64,000 bases of DNA from Legionella sp. W10-070. GTDB lineage: Bacteria > Pseudomonadota > Gammaproteobacteria > Legionellales > Legionellaceae. Location: the NCBI RefSeq assembly GCF_900640175.1, contig NZ_CAAAJC010000010.1, positions 48,227 to 112,226 on the forward strand, read 5' to 3'. The notes beneath the pieces are model-generated. The model was not told where the DNA came from. It searched no databases and saw only the letters and a program-made list of their open reading frames with translations. Both the position numbers and the translations under genes were made by a program. This document shows positions 48,258 to 57,847 of this stretch, in pieces; position 1 is the stretch's first letter; each line of letters begins with the position of its first letter.

Positions 48258-49013
48258 TCAAGTCAAGTTAATCTCTTGCACCCAGGATGACATCTTCTCG
48301 AACACATTATAATGAGTAAGATCAAGTTGCAATGGCGTAATAGACACATAGTCTCGACTCACCGCATAAAAGTCAGTACCAGGACCGGCATCTGCCTCCA
48401 AACCAGGAGGGCCTATCCAATAAATAGGCCTGCCTCTTGGATCATATTCCTTCACGACGGGTTCAGCTCCATGACGAGTACCGAGACGTGTTACTTCTAT
48501 CCCTTTAATTTTATCCAGAGGTAAATCAGGAATATTGACATTAAGGATAGTTTGCGATGGCAACATATTTGTCCGTAACTTAAGAACTAATTGCCGGGCA
48601 ATTGCCGCTGCTGTATCGTAATATTGGATATTATCCCCTACCATCGAAAAAGCAATGGCTGGAAGGCCAAGGTACCGCCCCTCCATGGCTGCAGCTACCG
48701 TCCCGGAATAAAGTATATCATCACCAAGATTGGCACCATCATTAATTCCGGATACCACGATATCAGCCGCTGACTCTAAAAAACCTGTAACAGCAAGATG
48801 GACACAGTCCGTTGGCGTCCCTTCTACGCTATAATATCCATTATCCAACTGCCTGACGCGAAGAGGTCTTGTCAAGGTTAGCGAATTACTGGCACCACTT
48901 CGATTACGATCCGGTGCAACAACCACAGTCTCGGCAACAAGAGACATTTCATTGGCTAACGCACGTATCCCTGGCGAATGAACACCATCATCATTACTTA
49001 CTAATATTCTCAT
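48258..49013 (-). CDS. surE: 5'-nucleotidase SurE
   Basis: Metal-dependent nucleoside monophosphate phosphatase of the stationary phase. The 251 residues contain [14 protein letters not shown] (Asp8/Asp9), [10 protein letters not shown], and [22 protein letters not shown]. It stands in the lipoprotein-surE-nlpD-rpoS order. The isoaspartate methyltransferase gene pcm, which often lies between surE and nlpD, is absent here (53-base gap). Confidence 0.95.
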   Translation of the reverse strand: MRILVSNDDGVHSPGIRALANEMSLVAETVVVAPDRNRSGASNSLTLTRPLRVRQLDNGYYSVEGTPTDCVHLAVTGFLESAADIVVSGINDGANLGDDILYSGTVAAAMEGRYLGLPAIAFSMVGDNIQYYDTAAAIARQLVLKLRTNMLPSQTILNVNIPDLPLDKIKGIEVTRLGTRHGAEPVVKEYDPRGRPIYWIGPPGLEADAGPGTDFYAVSRDYVSITPLQLDLTHYNVFEKMSSWVQEINLT

Positions 49014-49015
49014 TC

Positions 49016-49396
49016 TTAGCTCTCAGGTGATTCTAACCATTTTACAATTGCCAAACGCTCAGACAGTTGCTGTTTATTTTCTTCAATTATCGCTTTAATT
49101 TCAGATTGTTCCGGATTTTTCTCCAGTTCAGCCTGCTGCTTTGCTAATGTTTGTTGTAATTCTAAAATTTTCCTACCAAAATTTTGCGGGCTTATTTGCA
49201 ATTGATAAGCTAACTGGTTGATCCTGTGAGCAATTGCTGTTAATTGCTCACAACTTAACCCAGCCGGTGCTTGTTCAGGACAATTCTTAATAGCCAACTG
49301 TAATGCCTGTGGGTTTTTTCTGTAGTAGTCTTCATCCCGAGCTGAACAAGCAACCAAAGTGAGCAAGGCACAAATCAGCAATAAATATCTTAACAT
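49016..49396 (-). CDS. EexN-like lipoprotein
   Basis: I start at ATG 49396 because AAGAGG lies 6 bases upstream; a TTG two codons earlier is less likely. The 126 residues begin with a lipobox (LTLVACSA, Cys17). The start of the mature part ([19 protein letters not shown], then GLSCEQL) resembles the EexN family of small entry-exclusion-like lipoproteins, and a charged helical coil follows (about 65-120). The function is unknown; it ends 2 bases before surE, suggesting one transcript. Confidence 0.72.
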   Translation of the reverse strand: MLRYLLLICALLTLVACSARDEDYYRKNPQALQLAIKNCPEQAPAGLSCEQLTAIAHRINQLAYQLQISPQNFGRKILELQQTLAKQQAELEKNPEQSEIKAIIEENKQQLSERLAIVKWLESPES

Positions 49397-49602
49397 TACC
49401 AACCTCTTGGTATTCTCATTAAAGTTTTTGATGTTATCATTTGTAGGTTATTAACGCTATGTTGATTTAGCTATACCCAGGTGTTCCTGACGATAAACCG
49501 TAATCTGGGTTTGGGAATAAAATAAGCTATATTTATCCTCAAATTCCAACACTTTTTATTACTTGCAGGAATTGCTATAGCCACTATTTTGTAAGAAAAA
49601 AC

Positions 49603-51321
49603 ATGCTAGATTTTAAAACGATTCGCGATGAGCAAACCGGGGAACTTGTCATGCAAACCTCCATTTGCGGCAAACCCTTATTAACGACCCCCCAACTTAA
49701 TAAAGGCACTGCCTTTACTCAGGAAGAACGTCATGCTTTTGGATTATTGGGTAAATTACCCCATCGGGTTGAAACACTGGATGAACAGGTAAAACGCGCT
49801 TATTTACAGTATTCAAGCTATAAAAGCCATTTGCAACAAAACATTTATCTCAACAATCTCCATGATAAAAATCAGGTGCTTTTTTATAAATTAATCAGCA
49901 GGCATTTGGCCGAAATGCTGCCAACTATCTACACCCCCATTGTTGGAACAGCTGTCAAACGATTCAGTCATGAATATCGCCAACCCCGCGGCTTGTATAT
50001 TGCCCATTCAGACATCAATCAAATTGAAGAAATTATTAGCAATCGCTCAAACCCTGAAATTGATCTTGTCGTAGTTACAGATGGTGAAGGCGTGCTAGGA
50101 ATCGGCGACCAGGGGATTGGCGGGATGGACATACCCGTTGCCAAATTGATGGTTTATAGTCTTTGTGGAGGTATTGACCCTACACGCACGCTACCTGTTT
50201 TTCTTGACGTTGGAACCAACAATCAGGAACTGCTCAATGATCCTTTGTACCTGGGCTGCCAACATCAAAGAATAAATTCAGAACAATATGATGAATTTAT
50301 TCTTCGTTTTGTTGACGCTATTCATAAGCGCTTCCCTAATGCATTTCTACATTGGGAAGATTTTGGCCGAAGCAACGCCAGACGTATTCTGGATAAATTC
50401 CAGGATAAGATGTGCACCTTCAATGATGATATCCAGGGAACAGGGGCAGTTACTCTATCCGCCCTGTTAGCCGCCTGTGATGTCGCAGGGAGAAGACTGG
50501 AAGACCATCGAATTATTGTTTATGGAGCAGGTTCTGCTGGTACAGGAATTAGCGATCAGATAGTTGATGCGATGCTTCGTCTTGGCTCAACTGCGGAAGA
50601 GGCCTATGATCGTTTTTGGTTAATCGATCGTCAAGGTCTCCTGGTTAATTCAGACATGGAACTTACCGATGCCCAAAAACCATATGCACGCAAAGCAAGT
50701 GAAATAGAAAGCTGGCCTACCCATAACAGGCAGTACCCTTCCTTGACCGACACGGTGCGTCAAGTCAAGCCGACAATTTTAATCGGCTGTTCAGCCCAGC
50801 CTGGTGCTTTTTCTCAAGATATTATTGAAAAAATGGCAGCCACCTGTGAACGCCCTATTATATTTCCTCTTTCAAATCCGGATGAAAAATGTGAAGCACA
50901 GCCTGCGGATATTATGATGTGGAGTCAAGGTAAGGCATTAGTTGCTACCGGAACCGCTTTCCCTGCTGTAGAATATCAAAATCGTCTGGTTGAAATTGCT
51001 CAATGCAATAATGCTTTGGTATTTCCTGGCATAGGATTGGGAATTTTAGCAGTTGATGCTTCCAGATTATCAAAAGGCATGATATGGGCTGCTGCTCGTA
51101 CATTAAGCGAACATGCACCCTGCAAAAAGGACAGTTTCTTACCCTTACTACCCTCACTTGACGATGCGCAGACAGTAGCCAAACACATTGCAGTGGAAGT
51201 AGCTCGTACGGCAATAAATGAAAATCTTGCCCAGAAAAACCAGGAGACTAATCTGGAAAAGCTGGTTCAAGAGATGTTTTGGGAACCCAGGTATTTGCCA
51301 TTCAGAAAAACAGAATCCTGA
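49603..51321 (+). CDS. maeA: NAD-dependent malic enzyme
   Basis: Decarboxylates malate to pyruvate. The 572 residues match the long ME form: IYTPIVGTAV, VVTDGEGVLGIGDQGIGG, HWEDFGRSNARRIL, TFNDDIQGTGAVTLSALLAA, and the NAD site VYGAGSAGTGIS. The acid pocket motif (SNPDEKCEAQPAD) lies further on. In amino-acid-fed Legionella it would supply pyruvate for the complex encoded at 4.3-10.1 kb. Confidence 0.93.
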   Translation: MLDFKTIRDEQTGELVMQTSICGKPLLTTPQLNKGTAFTQEERHAFGLLGKLPHRVETLDEQVKRAYLQYSSYKSHLQQNIYLNNLHDKNQVLFYKLISRHLAEMLPTIYTPIVGTAVKRFSHEYRQPRGLYIAHSDINQIEEIISNRSNPEIDLVVVTDGEGVLGIGDQGIGGMDIPVAKLMVYSLCGGIDPTRTLPVFLDVGTNNQELLNDPLYLGCQHQRINSEQYDEFILRFVDAIHKRFPNAFLHWEDFGRSNARRILDKFQDKMCTFNDDIQGTGAVTLSALLAACDVAGRRLEDHRIIVYGAGSAGTGISDQIVDAMLRLGSTAEEAYDRFWLIDRQGLLVNSDMELTDAQKPYARKASEIESWPTHNRQYPSLTDTVRQVKPTILIGCSAQPGAFSQDIIEKMAATCERPIIFPLSNPDEKCEAQPADIMMWSQGKALVATGTAFPAVEYQNRLVEIAQCNNALVFPGIGLGILAVDASRLSKGMIWAAARTLSEHAPCKKDSFLPLLPSLDDAQTVAKHIAVEVARTAINENLAQKNQETNLEKLVQEMFWEPRYLPFRKTES

Positions 51322-51343
51322 CAGCCTCTCTCTTTATTTGTGG

Positions 51344-51367
51344 TAGGTTGAGCCTTGGCTCAACCTA
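51344..51367. terminator. perfect hairpin between convergent maeA and Tim44-domain gene
   Basis: TAGGTTGAGCC and GGCTCAACCTA form an 11-bp perfect stem with a TT loop, 22 bases after maeA and 11 bases after the Tim44 stop on the other strand. It can serve both genes, though no T run follows. It may also be a repeat element. Confidence 0.5.
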
Positions 51368-51378
51368 TTCTATAGTAG

Positions 51379-52200
51379 TTAAGGTTGATAAACTTCCTGC
51401 TGAATTCCGCCAACTACCCAATCGCTACTATTGGCAAATTTACGAAAATGCCAAATCTCATTAAGTGGGGCAGCTGCTTCACCGCCTTCCTTAATAGAGC
51501 CAGTAAAGCGTACGCTTGCGATAATTGAGTCAACCTGATTTGTAACATCAAGCAGCTCAGCATTTAAATTAATTACTTCCGTTTTATCCGTCACATCGCC
51601 AAGCTCCTCAAGTTGCATTTTGATTTCTGCAAACACTTCAGGGGCACAAAATTCAGTTAAATCCTGCATATTCTTTTGATCATAGGCAGCTTGTAGCCGA
51701 ATAAATTTCACCTTGGCATCACGCACAAACTCTTCTGTATTAAATCCGGCGGAATAAGTCTGTGTATTGCCATGTGCAGTTTGAAAACCCTGATCTTTTG
51801 TGAAAGCATAATGTTGAGAACCATGTGGTTGCCTGAAACTATTGCTTTGTGATTGAAAACCTGGTTGTATTCTTCGACGTAAAAAAGTTACAACACTAAA
51901 CACTATAAGCCCGATTATCAGCCAGGATAATATCCCACTACCTAAACCATTACCCATGAAAAGACTTGCCAGCAAGCCACCTGCCAACATACCGCCTAAA
52001 ACACCACCCCATGTTCTTTTGTTGGCACCCTGCTTCCCCGTTCCACTAAAATTTTTTTTGGGAGCAGAAGAGAAAAGACTGCTATGAGAGCGCTGAACAC
52101 CAAAACTTCTGCCTCCGCCAAATCGTTTTGCTGCCGCCTCATTAACCGCTAGCCCAAATGTCAAAAGGCCAATTAATAAATAAGAAATTATAACACGCAT
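51379..52200 (-). CDS. Tim44-like domain membrane protein
   Basis: The 273 residues have a signal/anchor (MRVIISYLLIGLLTFGLAVNEAAA), an Arg/Gly/Ser-rich stretch (RFGGGRSFGVQRS), membrane segments at about 66-82 and 84-106, and a C-terminal Tim44-like domain (about 150-270, FIRLQAAYDQKNMQDLTEFCAPEVFAEI). The family is widespread in proteobacteria, membrane-anchored, of unclear role. A ribosome site AGAGGA lies 7 bases upstream. Confidence 0.88.
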   Translation of the reverse strand: MRVIISYLLIGLLTFGLAVNEAAAKRFGGGRSFGVQRSHSSLFSSAPKKNFSGTGKQGANKRTWGGVLGGMLAGGLLASLFMGNGLGSGILSWLIIGLIVFSVVTFLRRRIQPGFQSQSNSFRQPHGSQHYAFTKDQGFQTAHGNTQTYSAGFNTEEFVRDAKVKFIRLQAAYDQKNMQDLTEFCAPEVFAEIKMQLEELGDVTDKTEVINLNAELLDVTNQVDSIIASVRFTGSIKEGGEAAAPLNEIWHFRKFANSSDWVVGGIQQEVYQP

Positions 52201-52442
52201 ATTTCTATCCTCTTGTTAAGGAAACTATGGGAGTGCCCGTCATTTTGTATCTGTCAATTTTTTGTCATCCAAATATACAAAATATCAGCCGGCTCATTAT
52301 ACCGGATAAGCCCAAAGACTATAAGAAAAAAAACGTTACCCTCAGGTTCACCTAAAAAATGTCTAGCATTAAAAATGACAGCCTATTGATTATTTTTTGC
52401 ACAATTTATGCTTCGTTTTATTTGTAATAGGAGGATATGGAT

Positions 52443-53171
52443 ATGAAATGGTTGCCTATATTTGTACTGGCTTTCTTCCCGGTCATTTTATTAGCAGAAA
52501 ATAAAACGATACCTAAATACTATGGTAGTGCGCTTTGTGATTACCCTCAGTATACCTGCATTAAAGTACCTCGCGGTAAAACCTGGGAAAAGTTGTTCCC
52601 GGACCCTAAACAGCGTGATTTAATACAACGCTTAAATCGCAGCTATAATCGCTTATGGCCAGGTAAAATTTTGGCTGTACCTGAAAATCCATCGAATGTA
52701 ACGTTGTTCGACATCTCTCCTTTTCCGTTAAAAATTCCACCGTCTGAAAAACAGATTATTGTAGATCAGGATAAACTGGCTTGGGCCGCTTATAATGAGG
52801 AGGGTCAACTCCTGAAATGGGGACCAATTTCATCAGGTCAAGATAAATGTTCTGATAGCGATAACACCTGCCTTACTTTAACCGGCATATTCGAGATTTT
52901 CAGTAAAGAGAACGAACGTTGCGTATCCAATACATTTCCCGCAGGGGGCGGGGGTGCCAGAATGCCCTACTGTATGTTTTTTCATAAAGGGTATGCTTTA
53001 CATGGATCTGATGACATGCCAGGATATCGGGCAAGTCATGGCTGTATTCGTATGTTTATAGAAGACGCAAAGTGGCTTAATGAACATTTTATTACCCTTT
53101 ATGATAAAAAAAATAATTTAGCAGGCACGCTGGTAATAGTACGGCCGCTAAGTGCAATTAAAGAAAGGTAA
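52443..53171 (+). CDS. L,D-transpeptidase (YkuD domain)
   Basis: I start at ATG 52443 (MKWLPIFVLAF), with AGGAGG 8 bases upstream; an ATG 6 bases earlier is too close to it. The 242-residue protein has a signal peptide, a LysM-like stretch (about 35-80), then a YkuD domain with HGSDDMPGYRASHGCIRM carrying the catalytic His and Cys. It would make 3-3 crosslinks or attach proteins to peptidoglycan in the periplasm. Confidence 0.92.
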   Translation: MKWLPIFVLAFFPVILLAENKTIPKYYGSALCDYPQYTCIKVPRGKTWEKLFPDPKQRDLIQRLNRSYNRLWPGKILAVPENPSNVTLFDISPFPLKIPPSEKQIIVDQDKLAWAAYNEEGQLLKWGPISSGQDKCSDSDNTCLTLTGIFEIFSKENERCVSNTFPAGGGGARMPYCMFFHKGYALHGSDDMPGYRASHGCIRMFIEDAKWLNEHFITLYDKKNNLAGTLVIVRPLSAIKER

Positions 53172-53200
53172 TATTCAGAAACATCCGTTTCTGAATATTC
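53171..53200 (+). terminator. perfect 13-bp hairpin after the L,D-transpeptidase gene
   Basis: AATATTCAGAAAC and GTTTCTGAATATT pair perfectly around ATCC, beginning at the stop codon, and separate the gene from the convergent inhibitor gene. Confidence 0.6.
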
Positions 53201-53226
53201 AAGACAAGGCCTCACAAAGCCTTACA

Positions 53227-53589
53227 TTAAGATTTGAAATTAATAGAAATTTTTTGCAGGGTACCGTTATCTGATTCCCAGGGACGTACATACTTAAATG
53301 TCATTTTGGTATTTTGAGGATAGGTTTTTCCCTTTATTAATTCAAAGGTGAATATCATATTTCCTCCTGCACCAATAAGTTTATTTTGCGGTGCTACATA
53401 GCGACTGGATAATAATCGTAAAAAAGACTGGTCATAATCTTTAACTATCCATTGATATCCAGTTGTTGGGTTAGAGGGTAAGGTAATTATAAAGTGCGGC
53501 TGATTTGCATCGACATTAATAATCATCGTATCAGCGGCATTGGCAAACGTCATAAAAGCCAGTAGCAGCCCACCAAATAAGATTCTCAT
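53227..53589 (-). CDS. chagasin-like cysteine protease inhibitor (I42 family)
   Basis: The 120 residues have a signal peptide (MRILFGGLLLAFMTFANA) and the three inhibitory loops of chagasin/ICP proteins: NPTTGYQW (BC loop), GAGGN (DE loop) and YVRPWE (FG loop). ICPs block papain-type cysteine proteases. As an exported protein of an intracellular bacterium it could act on host lysosomal cathepsins or on a bacterial protease; which of these is not shown by the sequence. Confidence 0.85.
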   Translation of the reverse strand: MRILFGGLLLAFMTFANAADTMIINVDANQPHFIITLPSNPTTGYQWIVKDYDQSFLRLLSSRYVAPQNKLIGAGGNMIFTFELIKGKTYPQNTKMTFKYVRPWESDNGTLQKISINFKS

Positions 53590-53723
53590 AACATTGTCCG
53601 GTTAGTTGATTTATCCTTATCATATTATACCTTCCACATTAATTATTAATCCACTTTTCAGAATTTTCGGGTGCAACACCCGTATCAGCAAAAAAGACTG
53701 CTACCACCCGAATTTTCTATCCC

Positions 53724-54338
53724 CTATGATGCAGTCTTTGGATAAGGCCAATCACCCCGACAAATTGCTAAAAAAATAATAAAAGTGGAGATAATCAACA
53801 AGATATGATACAGATCATTATCATAACGGTATTGGACAGGAACTGTATAACCCAATAGCGCGCTTACACCCTCCCTCAATATAATCCAGAGCATGTTAGA
53901 AAAGATAACCGCTACAAACCCAATGCGTGACAATCCCTTTGAATGCACTGCAGCCAGTGAATAAATGAAGATCACAGAAAGCGCAATAAATAAAAAGTTA
54001 TCCCGTGTAAGGTAAAAATAGGTAAATCCCAATGAAACAAACATTACCAGAACTCGGGTAGCCTCAGAAGCTCGAATCGCATATATCAGACAATAATTTA
54101 AGAATACCACACCTAAACTTATTATAATCCATAGATGTTCTACATAGGGCCGTCCATAAGCATAATGAACCCAGACTCCCAGCATCTTCAATACAAAAAT
54201 TGTCAGGAAAAAAATCACGATAAAATGTGTGAATTTTTTATTACCCTTCATCCACTGAATTGCTGCCATTAAGAAATAGAAGAAAAGGAAAAAAGCATGC
54301 AGGGCATTAGTCAATGCATTAGTTGTGATAGCATTCAT
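53724..54338 (-). CDS. multi-spanning membrane protein of unknown function
   Basis: I prefer ATG 54338 (MNAITTNALT), after which seven or so hydrophobic helices follow directly. The open frame extends 30 residues further back to 54428 without a clear ribosome site. The 204-residue product has short loops and no recognised family. It lies between the inhibitor gene and the oxidoreductase gene, in opposite orientation to the latter. Confidence 0.65.
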   Translation of the reverse strand: MNAITTNALTNALHAFFLFFYFLMAAIQWMKGNKKFTHFIVIFFLTIFVLKMLGVWVHYAYGRPYVEHLWIIISLGVVFLNYCLIYAIRASEATRVLVMFVSLGFTYFYLTRDNFLFIALSVIFIYSLAAVHSKGLSRIGFVAVIFSNMLWIILREGVSALLGYTVPVQYRYDNDLYHILLIISTFIIFLAICRGDWPYPKTAS

Positions 54339-54601
54339 TGGCCTTAACCGTCTCAAGAGCTCGACACAAGCTGGTTTTTTTACAAACCGAGATATCGGTT
54401 TTTGCAGTAAACAACATTTAGACAACAAACAGCATCATGATAATATACTTTAACTTAACGCATACATCCAGTCTAATAAAAGAAACACCGACAGTTGTCA
54501 TTTAACAAAGCAGAAAAATCCCCTGAAGCAGATCATCAGGCGCCAGTAAAGCAGATTATTTTACTTGAGATATAATTGATTATAAAAAATAAGGACATAT
54601 T

Positions 54602-55609
54602 ATGAAAGCGATCGGTTATCAAAAATCGCAACCCATCGAAAATATGGATGCATTGATTGATATAGAATTACCTACCCCTGTTGCAACCGGTCAAGATTTA
54701 TTAGTTGAAATAAGGGCTATTGCTGTCAATCCTGTTGACTATAAAGTGCGGCTGAGGAATAACCCGGAAGCAGGCCAGCATAGAGTTCTTGGCTGGGATG
54801 CCTCAGGCGTTGTTAAAGCAGTGGGAGAGCAAGTTAGCTTGTTTAAGCCTGGAGACGAAGTTTGGTATGCAGGTGACTTAACAAGACCTGGATGCAATAG
54901 CGAATTTCATTTGGTCGATGAGCGCATCGTTGGATTAAAACCAAAAAGTTTATCTTTTGAACAAGCTGCAGCGCTTCCATTAACCTCATTAACCGCCTGG
55001 GAGCTTCTTTTTGATCGTTTGTTAATTACTGCAGGCGAGAAAGCCAATCTGTTAGTAACTGGTGCTGCCGGTGGTGTAGGCTCGGTTCTGGTACAGTTAG
55101 CAAGACAACTTACTGCTTTAACTGTAATTGGGACCGCTTCGAGAAAAGACTCTAAAGAATGGATCACTGCTCACGGTGGTCATTATGTTATCGATCATAG
55201 TAAACCAATGAAACCGCAATTAGCGGATTTGGGTATTAATGAAGTAGATTATGTCATTAGCCTGACCCACACCGATAATCATGTTAAAGAACTGGTCAGC
55301 TGTCTGAAGCCTCAATCAAAATTTGCCTTAATTGATGATCCCATCCATTTTGATGCTCTTTTATTTAAATCCAAGAGTATCTCTATTCATTGGGAAATGA
55401 TGTTCACTCGCTCAATGTATAAAACTCCTGACATGATAAAACAGCATAATATACTTAATGAAATAGCTCAGTTAGTAGATAAAAAAATTATTAAAACCAC
55501 TTTAAATGAGCATTTTGGAACTATTAGCGCAAGCAGTCTTCGAAAAGCACATCAACTTCTTGAAAGCGGCGAGGCAAGAGGAAAAATTGTGCTGTCAGGA
55601 TTTCCCTAA
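54602..55609 (+). CDS. zinc-binding alcohol dehydrogenase family / quinone oxidoreductase-like protein
   Basis: The 335-residue medium-chain dehydrogenase has the GroES-like N-terminal domain (VNPVDYKVRLRNN, LGWDASGVVKAVG) and the Rossmann domain with LVTGAAGGVGSVLVQLAR. The zinc-ligand residues of classical alcohol dehydrogenases are absent, which points to a zinc-free NADPH-dependent quinone or enal reductase. AAGGA lies 7 bases upstream of the ATG. The substrate is unknown. Confidence 0.88.
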   Translation: MKAIGYQKSQPIENMDALIDIELPTPVATGQDLLVEIRAIAVNPVDYKVRLRNNPEAGQHRVLGWDASGVVKAVGEQVSLFKPGDEVWYAGDLTRPGCNSEFHLVDERIVGLKPKSLSFEQAAALPLTSLTAWELLFDRLLITAGEKANLLVTGAAGGVGSVLVQLARQLTALTVIGTASRKDSKEWITAHGGHYVIDHSKPMKPQLADLGINEVDYVISLTHTDNHVKELVSCLKPQSKFALIDDPIHFDALLFKSKSISIHWEMMFTRSMYKTPDMIKQHNILNEIAQLVDKKIIKTTLNEHFGTISASSLRKAHQLLESGEARGKIVLSGFP

Positions 55610-55822
55610 GCTTGCCAGAGGTTTCCCAACACCTCTAAAAAAATAACTGTTGATATTCAGTTGAATTAATTAACTGAAACAGCAGAAAAAGCCAAAATAA
55701 AGGATTGGGCAACGCCTTAAAACCATGTGTCATTAGCTGAATTTAACCTGACAGCCGCTTCTAAAATCGGGAGGCTATCAGATTCAAGTTTGTCTTTAAT
55801 CCTGTAGTCTGTATTTTTTACA

Positions 55823-56206
55823 TTAGCAATTTCCAGACTCCCACAGTGCTAAATGAGCTCCCGTAGGATCAGTAATGATGGCAAAACATCCAAACTCACC
55901 AACTTTTGTAACGCCTTTAACTTCTTTGGCTCCATATTGCTTTGCTTTTTCCAGAGAAGCAGCTACGTCAGCCACTAAAATATAGGCTATCCAATGGGGG
56001 GGAATATGCTCCTGTTGATCCTTTGGGATTTGCCATATGCCTGCAAACTCCCTATCCTGGGATTTGACCAGAGTATAGCTCATCTCTTCCATTTCATGCG
56101 CTTCAAATTGCCAGCCAAATACCTTACCGTAGAAATCTTTGGCTTTACTAATATCAGGCGTAGCCAGTTCATTCCAACAAAATTCACCCATTGCAGGTTG
56201 TTTCAT
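55823..56206 (-). CDS. VOC family (glyoxalase/bleomycin-resistance fold) protein
   Basis: The 127-residue single-domain protein shows GEFCWNELATPDISKAKDFYGKVFGW, the typical VOC opening. The later strand DPTGAHLALWE holds the conserved Asp-Pro and Glu. Such proteins often bind a metal and small ligands. AAGGA precedes the ATG by 6 bases. The gap of 213 bases before it (55610-55822) shows nothing coding. Confidence 0.85.
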   Translation of the reverse strand: MKQPAMGEFCWNELATPDISKAKDFYGKVFGWQFEAHEMEEMSYTLVKSQDREFAGIWQIPKDQQEHIPPHWIAYILVADVAASLEKAKQYGAKEVKGVTKVGEFGCFAIITDPTGAHLALWESGNC

Positions 56207-56251
56207 AAAAAATCCTTGTATGTTTAGTTGAGATTAATGCGTCATTCTACT

Positions 56252-56695
56252 TCAAGATATACTTGGTGCTTCCATTTTTTCTACTATGTCATTTATTAAA
56301 GGCTCAGTTGTCGTTGCTTTATTAAATCCAAACAATCCAAACAATCCAAACCCTTTGGATATTGTCCCTTCTGAAGGAAAAGTGATATTACGCTCAGGAA
56401 TTAACTCTTTTAATCCCTGCTCTAAAACCCTAAGATGCAGACTGAGAAACGCTAGATAAGAAGCATTGTTATCATTTGAGTTTTTTAAAAATTGTGCAGC
56501 CACATTGATTACCTGTGCATAGTGCTCTAACGTATGCCTGCTTCGATTGTGATTAAATTCCCTTAATTTACTATCTATCCGCGCTTTATTTGCTGCCCAG
56601 GAACGCTCAGGAAATCTTGCAGCCACACCCGTACGACCACAAGCCTCCTCCACATCTCTGCTATATTGAATAATATCTTTAAGATTATAATGCAT
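56252..56695 (-). CDS. hypothetical protein, 147 residues
   Basis: I start at ATG 56695 (MHYNLKDIIQYS) because GGGAGG lies 4 bases upstream; an ATG four codons earlier would contain that site. The protein is soluble and helical, with a Gly/Phe run near the C-terminus (GFGLFGLFGFNK), and no recognised domain. It follows the next upstream gene by 21 bases and forms a pair with it. Confidence 0.65.
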   Translation of the reverse strand: MHYNLKDIIQYSRDVEEACGRTGVAARFPERSWAANKARIDSKLREFNHNRSRHTLEHYAQVINVAAQFLKNSNDNNASYLAFLSLHLRVLEQGLKELIPERNITFPSEGTISKGFGLFGLFGFNKATTTEPLINDIVEKMEAPSIS

Positions 56696-56716
56696 CTTAC
56701 CTCCCATTAATTTAAC

Positions 56717-57106
56717 CTAAACTACAAATACATCTGTATTCCTCTGTTCATTATCATAATTCGCAATAATTTTCGCTAGCGTTCCATATATAGCATGGGT
56801 TTTTAACGTTCTTTTCCAGCTTTTGGTTCCACCGTCACCATTATAGCCTTTTTCTAGCAACAGGCTTTTGATCGAAGTAATTTTTTCTTCATCATCCATG
56901 TTCCCCTCAAGAATCTTCTCCATAGCAATAATGCCCTTAGGTTTAAGGAACTCAGACTTCACAGCTTCTTCAAATGGGGGAACAAGATCTGGCGTGGTAA
57001 AAAATACCAGCATTCTACTGAATTGACGGATGCCATTGTAACGAACTTCTTTTGTCCAATCACAAGATTGAATAATCTTTCTTAAATTTGTTAATACTTC
57101 TTCCAT
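56717..57106 (-). CDS. hypothetical protein, 129 residues
   Basis: I start at ATG 57106 (MEEVLTNLRKIIQ) because AGGAGG lies 10 bases upstream. The frame also opens at a TTG at 57172, less likely. The product is soluble and mixed helical (for example VRYNGIRQFSRMLVFF, EEAVKSEFLKPKG). No family is recognised. It is probably co-transcribed with the 147-residue gene downstream. Confidence 0.65.
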   Translation of the reverse strand: MEEVLTNLRKIIQSCDWTKEVRYNGIRQFSRMLVFFTTPDLVPPFEEAVKSEFLKPKGIIAMEKILEGNMDDEEKITSIKSLLLEKGYNGDGGTKSWKRTLKTHAIYGTLAKIIANYDNEQRNTDVFVV

Positions 57107-57406
57107 AACTACTTGTCCTCCTTGGCCCGCTCTTTCAACTAAATCCACATCAAGATAAAGTCTCCCGTTCAAGGCTTGTCTTCATTAAGACTAAAATCTC
57201 AGCAATTATTTGAGAATTAAACCACCTGCGCTGATTTGTACAATCTTTTCTTCCTGGCGCCATTTTTTATTCAATCTATCCTATGATTATATAAAAACGC
57301 AGATTAGAGCTACTGAATTTAAGATACTTAAAATTTACAGGGTTGTCATTAATTTCAAAGTATATTTTTCTAATGTTAAACGTGTCAAATGGAAAGGGAG
57401 ACTGTG
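57107..57406. other. divergent intergenic region between two unknown genes
   Basis: About 300 bases of AT-rich DNA hold the promoters of genes read in both directions. I see no repeat or RNA gene here. Confidence 0.4.
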
Positions 57407-57658
57407 ATGAAGAAAATCACGATTGAATTTACTCAGGATGAAGTCCATGCCATTGCCACGATTACCGAAATCACCGCTAACGTCCTTAATATTGAGCATA
57501 TAGTTCAGGAAGGATTAACTGAAGAAGAGTGGGCATTGCTTAAAAGAATCATCGATATAGATGTTATATTAATTCCTGACAAACGTGGTAATATCAGACC
57601 CGTCTCGCCTGATACAATCATTCAAAAAATTAACAAAGCTATAAAAAAAGCTGATTAA
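57407..57658 (+). CDS. hypothetical small protein, 83 residues
   Basis: I start at ATG 57407 (MKKITIEFTQDEVHAIATI), with AAAGGGAG 6 bases upstream. The product alternates strands and helices and ends in a basic helix (KKINKAIKKAD-like). No domain is recognised. It stands alone on the plus strand among minus-strand genes. Confidence 0.6.
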   Translation: MKKITIEFTQDEVHAIATITEITANVLNIEHIVQEGLTEEEWALLKRIIDIDVILIPDKRGNIRPVSPDTIIQKINKAIKKAD

Positions 57659-57847
57659 TATGATATGTCTGCAAGCATTATTTCGGGGCATGCACATGCC
57701 AATTGTAAGATATTAAAATAAAACAAACCCGCATTGGCTGTTCTTCAACCTGTAGCGAATTCGCACATAGTCAATATGAAGTGGCTCTTTAGCGTTTAAT
57801 GCCCCCTATTGCCTATTGCCAGGAATAATACAGGCCAGCCAGATTGA

